From Actinomycetes bacterium (GTDB taxonomy: Bacteria; Actinomycetota; Actinomycetes; Propionibacteriales; Propionibacteriaceae), in contig JAEZVO010000078.1 in the NCBI GenBank assembly GCA_023443125.1, forward strand, positions 1 to 14,698: DNA of 14,698 nt, given 5' to 3'. The notes beneath the pieces were generated by a model, which saw only the letters and a program-made list of their open reading frames with translations, was not told the DNA's origin and searched no databases. The translations under genes were made by a program, and so were the position numbers. Positions 12,926-14,698 of the stretch are shown here, piece by piece. The first letter of the stretch is position 1. Each line of letters opens with the position of its first letter.

Positions 12926-14419
12926 TCAGGCGGGCTCAACCGTGACGCTGTGTTCGCGTCCGGCCAGCTTGACGTTGTAGTTGACGGGTGCGGTGATGCC
13001 CTGTGCGGGGCCTGCGGCCTTGGCTCGCTCGGCAGCCAGCTGCTCGGGCGACTTGGCGACGCTCTTCGGACCCTCTGCACGGGTAGCAAGGAACTTCGCG
13101 GCCACGTTCGGGAACATGGCGTGCGTGAGCACGTCCTCGTCGGTGCCGTCGAAGCCTTCGAGCCCCTTCGCCTCCTCCGTGAGCTTGTCCCACTCGGGTT
13201 CCAGCAGGTCGGCAGGACGCACCGTGATCTGGTCCTTCTTAGCCTGCGCCTTTGCGAGCTCGATCACCTCGGGGTTGCGCTCGCCCAGGCATTCGCCGTA
13301 GTAGCCAAGCATCAGGTCGGCGAACTCGCCGGTCATCACCTTGTAACGGCCCATGAGGACGTTGAACACAGCCTGCGTGCCGACGATCTGCGACGACGGA
13401 GTCACCAGCGGCGGGTGCCCTGCGTCGGCCTTGACACGCGGAACTTCGGCCATCACTTCGTCGATGCGGTCGCCAGCGCCCTGCGCCTTGAGCTGCGACT
13501 CCATGTTGGAGAGCATGCCACCAGGAATCTGGGAGCTGAAGATGCCGGTATCGACGAGCGTCTTCGACTCGAACTCCGCGTACTTCGGGCGCACGCCCTT
13601 GAAGTGGTCGCGGATCTTCACGAGACGATCCATGTCCAGGCCGGTCTCGTAGCCGGTGTCTTCCAGCATCTCGACGAGCGACTCGGTGGGGTTGTGACCC
13701 GGGCCGAGCGACATCGAGGAGATGGCCGTATCGACGACGTCAGCGCCTGCCTCGATGGCCTTCATCAACGATACGAGGGTGACGCCGGTGGTGGAGTGGC
13801 AGTGAACGTTGATCTGCACATCGCCGTAGGTGTCCTTAATGCCCTTGACAATGTCGTAGGCGGGCTGCGGCTTCAGCAGGGCGGCCATGTCCTTGAATGC
13901 GATGGATTCTGCGCCCATGTCGATGAGCTGACCAGCCAACTTGATGTATCCCTCGACGGTGTGCACCGGAGAGATCGTGTAGCAAATCGTGCCCTGAGCG
14001 TGCTTGCCCGCGTCGCGCACAGCCTGCATCGCACGTGCCATGTTGCGGGGGTCGTTCAGCGCGTCGAAGACGCGGAAGACGTCCATGCCGTTCTCAGCGG
14101 ACTTCTCCACGAACTTGTCGACGACGTAATCCTCGTAGTGACGGTAGCCCAACAGGTTCTGCCCGCGCAGCAGCATCTGCAGCCGCGAGTTCGGCATCAG
14201 CTTGCGGAACGTGCGGAGACGCTCCCAGGGATCTTCGTTCAGGAAGCGGATGCACGCGTCGTACGTCGCACCGCCCCAGCATTCCACGGACCAGTAACCG
14301 GCCTTATCAATGTCTTCACACGCATCGACCATGTCCTCCATAGCCATGCGAGTTGCCATCAAACTCTGGTGCGCGTCACGGAGGGCAAGCTCGGTGACGC
14401 CAATCTTTCGCGCACTCAT
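12926..14419 (-). CDS. Transcarboxylase 5S subunit (pyruvate carboxyltransferase)
   Basis: The 5S subunit accepts the carboxyl group from biotin and gives it to pyruvate, forming oxaloacetate. The 497-residue protein has a TIM-barrel HMGL-like domain starting GVTELALRDAHQSLMATRM. The metal-site residues are D15, carbamylated K176 (IAFKDMAALLKPQP) and H206/H208 (HCHSTTG). The C-terminal conserved region runs through GGMLSNMESQLKAQGA, VTPSSQIVGTQAVFN, GYYGE and the late FNGTDEDVL-like segment FDGTDEDVL. Near identity to the Propionibacterium 5S protein is visible through ECWGGATYD.CIRFLNEDPWERLRTFRKLMPNSRLQMLLRGQN. The ATG at 14419 is chosen because the protein aligns from there. A GTG at 14470 would add 17 residues. 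No clear Shine-Dalgarno sequence is seen. No biotin domain is fused, as expected for transcarboxylase and unlike pyruvate carboxylase. It is the first gene of its operon. Confidence 0.95.
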   Translation of the reverse strand: MSARKIGVTELALRDAHQSLMATRMAMEDMVDACEDIDKAGYWSVECWGGATYDACIRFLNEDPWERLRTFRKLMPNSRLQMLLRGQNLLGYRHYEDYVVDKFVEKSAENGMDVFRVFDALNDPRNMARAMQAVRDAGKHAQGTICYTISPVHTVEGYIKLAGQLIDMGAESIAFKDMAALLKPQPAYDIVKGIKDTYGDVQINVHCHSTTGVTLVSLMKAIEAGADVVDTAISSMSLGPGHNPTESLVEMLEDTGYETGLDMDRLVKIRDHFKGVRPKYAEFESKTLVDTGIFSSQIPGGMLSNMESQLKAQGAGDRIDEVMAEVPRVKADAGHPPLVTPSSQIVGTQAVFNVLMGRYKVMTGEFADLMLGYYGECLGERNPEVIELAKAQAKKDQITVRPADLLEPEWDKLTEEAKGLEGFDGTDEDVLTHAMFPNVAAKFLATRAEGPKSVAKSPEQLAAERAKAAGPAQGITAPVNYNVKLAGREHSVTVEPA

Positions 14420-14575
14420 GCGTACTATCCAACCATGCCGCCCAAAGCCCTCAACAGGGACCCCTGACACGAAACCGTCATCGCCCGTTTGATAAAATTC
14501 GAGAGCTTATTTTGCCCATTTTCAGACGCGCCCGGTGTGCAGCAACGACGTTACTCGGGCCCACGGGCGCGCTAG
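14420..14575. other. Upstream region of the transcarboxylase operon
   Basis: This 156-nt gap between the 5S start and the probable IS end must hold the operon promoter if that promoter is intact. It includes an AT-rich island (about 14489-14522) unlike its GC-rich surroundings. I see no convincing -35/-10 pair: TAGTAC on the minus strand is only two bases from the ATG, too close for a leaderless start. Confidence 0.4.
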
Positions 14576-14698
14576 GGCGTGTTGCTAAAGGGGTCTGGGG
14601 GTGTTTCGCGCGAGAATTGGGACGTGTCGCGCGATGTGATCTCTGACGAAGTCTGGGCACGGATCGGCCCGTTGTTCCCTGCTCCCAAACCGACGGGG
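14576..14698 (+). mobile_element. Left end of a probable IS5-family insertion sequence (partial)
   Basis: The sequence changes at about 14572-14576, where CTAG is followed by GGCGTGTTGCTAAAGGGG, a form common to ends of IS5-family elements of the IS427/ISL2 type. A transposase reading frame begins 48 bases later. The right end, the inverted repeat partner and the target duplication lie outside the window, so the exact boundary is inferred. Confidence 0.55.
14624..14698 (+). CDS. IS5-family transposase, N-terminal fragment (runs off the window)
   Basis: From the GTG at 14624 the first 25 residues read VSRDVISDEVWARIGPLFPA, then PKPTG. The pattern D..W..I.PL.P.PKPTGRP is the standard N-terminus of IS5-family (DUF4096-type) transposases. 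The frame is open to the window edge and reads away from the 5S gene. Catalytic DDE residues lie beyond the edge, so intactness cannot be judged. Confidence 0.75.
   Translation, partial: MSRDVISDEVWARIGPLFPAPKPTG

Noticed and set aside
11181..12980. 599-codon open frame on the plus strand opposite the 12S gene
   Set aside because: Its translation is Arg/His/Asp/Val-rich shadow of a highly conserved gene, as is usual in GC-rich DNA. It has no recognisable domain, and the real gene is certain.
14405..14440. TAGTAC before the 5S start as a leaderless -10 box
   Set aside because: Only two bases separate it from the ATG at 14419, and its last base is not T, so the spacing and the TANNNT match both fail.
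12830..14467. 545-codon open frame on the plus strand opposite the 5S gene
   Set aside because: Same reason: composition is an antisense shadow of the 5S gene, which is nearly identical to known proteins.

Overview
The window is high-GC chromosomal DNA from an actinobacterium, most likely of the family Propionibacteriaceae. The strongest evidence is a complete operon for the 5S, 12S and 1.3S subunits of methylmalonyl-CoA:pyruvate carboxytransferase (transcarboxylase), the signature enzyme of Wood-Werkman propionate fermentation. CarD-IspD-IspF with a divergent LpqE-like lipoprotein, SenX3-RegX3 and a mycobacterial-type phosphoglycerate mutase support the same placement. I cannot name the genus from this sequence alone.

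Layout. 59-1747 (minus): two tandem paralogous single-pass membrane proteins of unknown function, one with a long Pro-Gly-Glu/Gln pentapeptide repeat. 1787-3442 (minus): the tightly packed carD-ispD-ispF operon, which couples an essential RNA polymerase-binding regulator to two MEP-pathway isoprenoid enzymes. 3443-3895: a gene-free stretch holding the carD promoter, a cluster of six REP-like palindromes in alternating orientation, and the lpqE promoter. 3896-4405 (plus): LpqE-like lipoprotein. 4448-6276 (minus): regX3 and senX3, overlapping by ATGA. 6277-6453: a divergent control region with 11-bp-spaced GTTCA repeats resembling a PHO box. 6454-7119 (plus): phoU. 7197-7946 (plus): phosphoglycerate mutase. 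7947-8252: two 74-bp palindromic elements in opposite orientation. 8253-8987 (plus): short-chain dehydrogenase. 9000-10448 (minus): AI-2E-family membrane permease. 10449-10697: a second REP pair and a very strong terminator. 10698-14419 (minus): transcarboxylase operon 5S-12S-small protein-1.3S. 14576 to the right edge: probable left end of an IS5-family insertion sequence with the first 25 codons of its transposase.

How the genes work together. The SenX3-RegX3 / PhoU block is a phosphate-sensing module, and the shared intergenic PHO-like box suggests that it regulates itself. The transcarboxylase operon moves CO2 from (S)-methylmalonyl-CoA (12S) through biotin (1.3S) to pyruvate (5S), giving propionyl-CoA and oxaloacetate without ATP. 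gpmA and senX3 probably give leaderless mRNAs, as does the dehydrogenase gene: each has a TANNNT box 6-7 nt before the ATG.

The protein-coding content is largely conventional. The least explained material is intergenic: the oppositely oriented 74-bp elements, the REP-like clusters, and the paralogous repeat-bearing membrane proteins at the left end.
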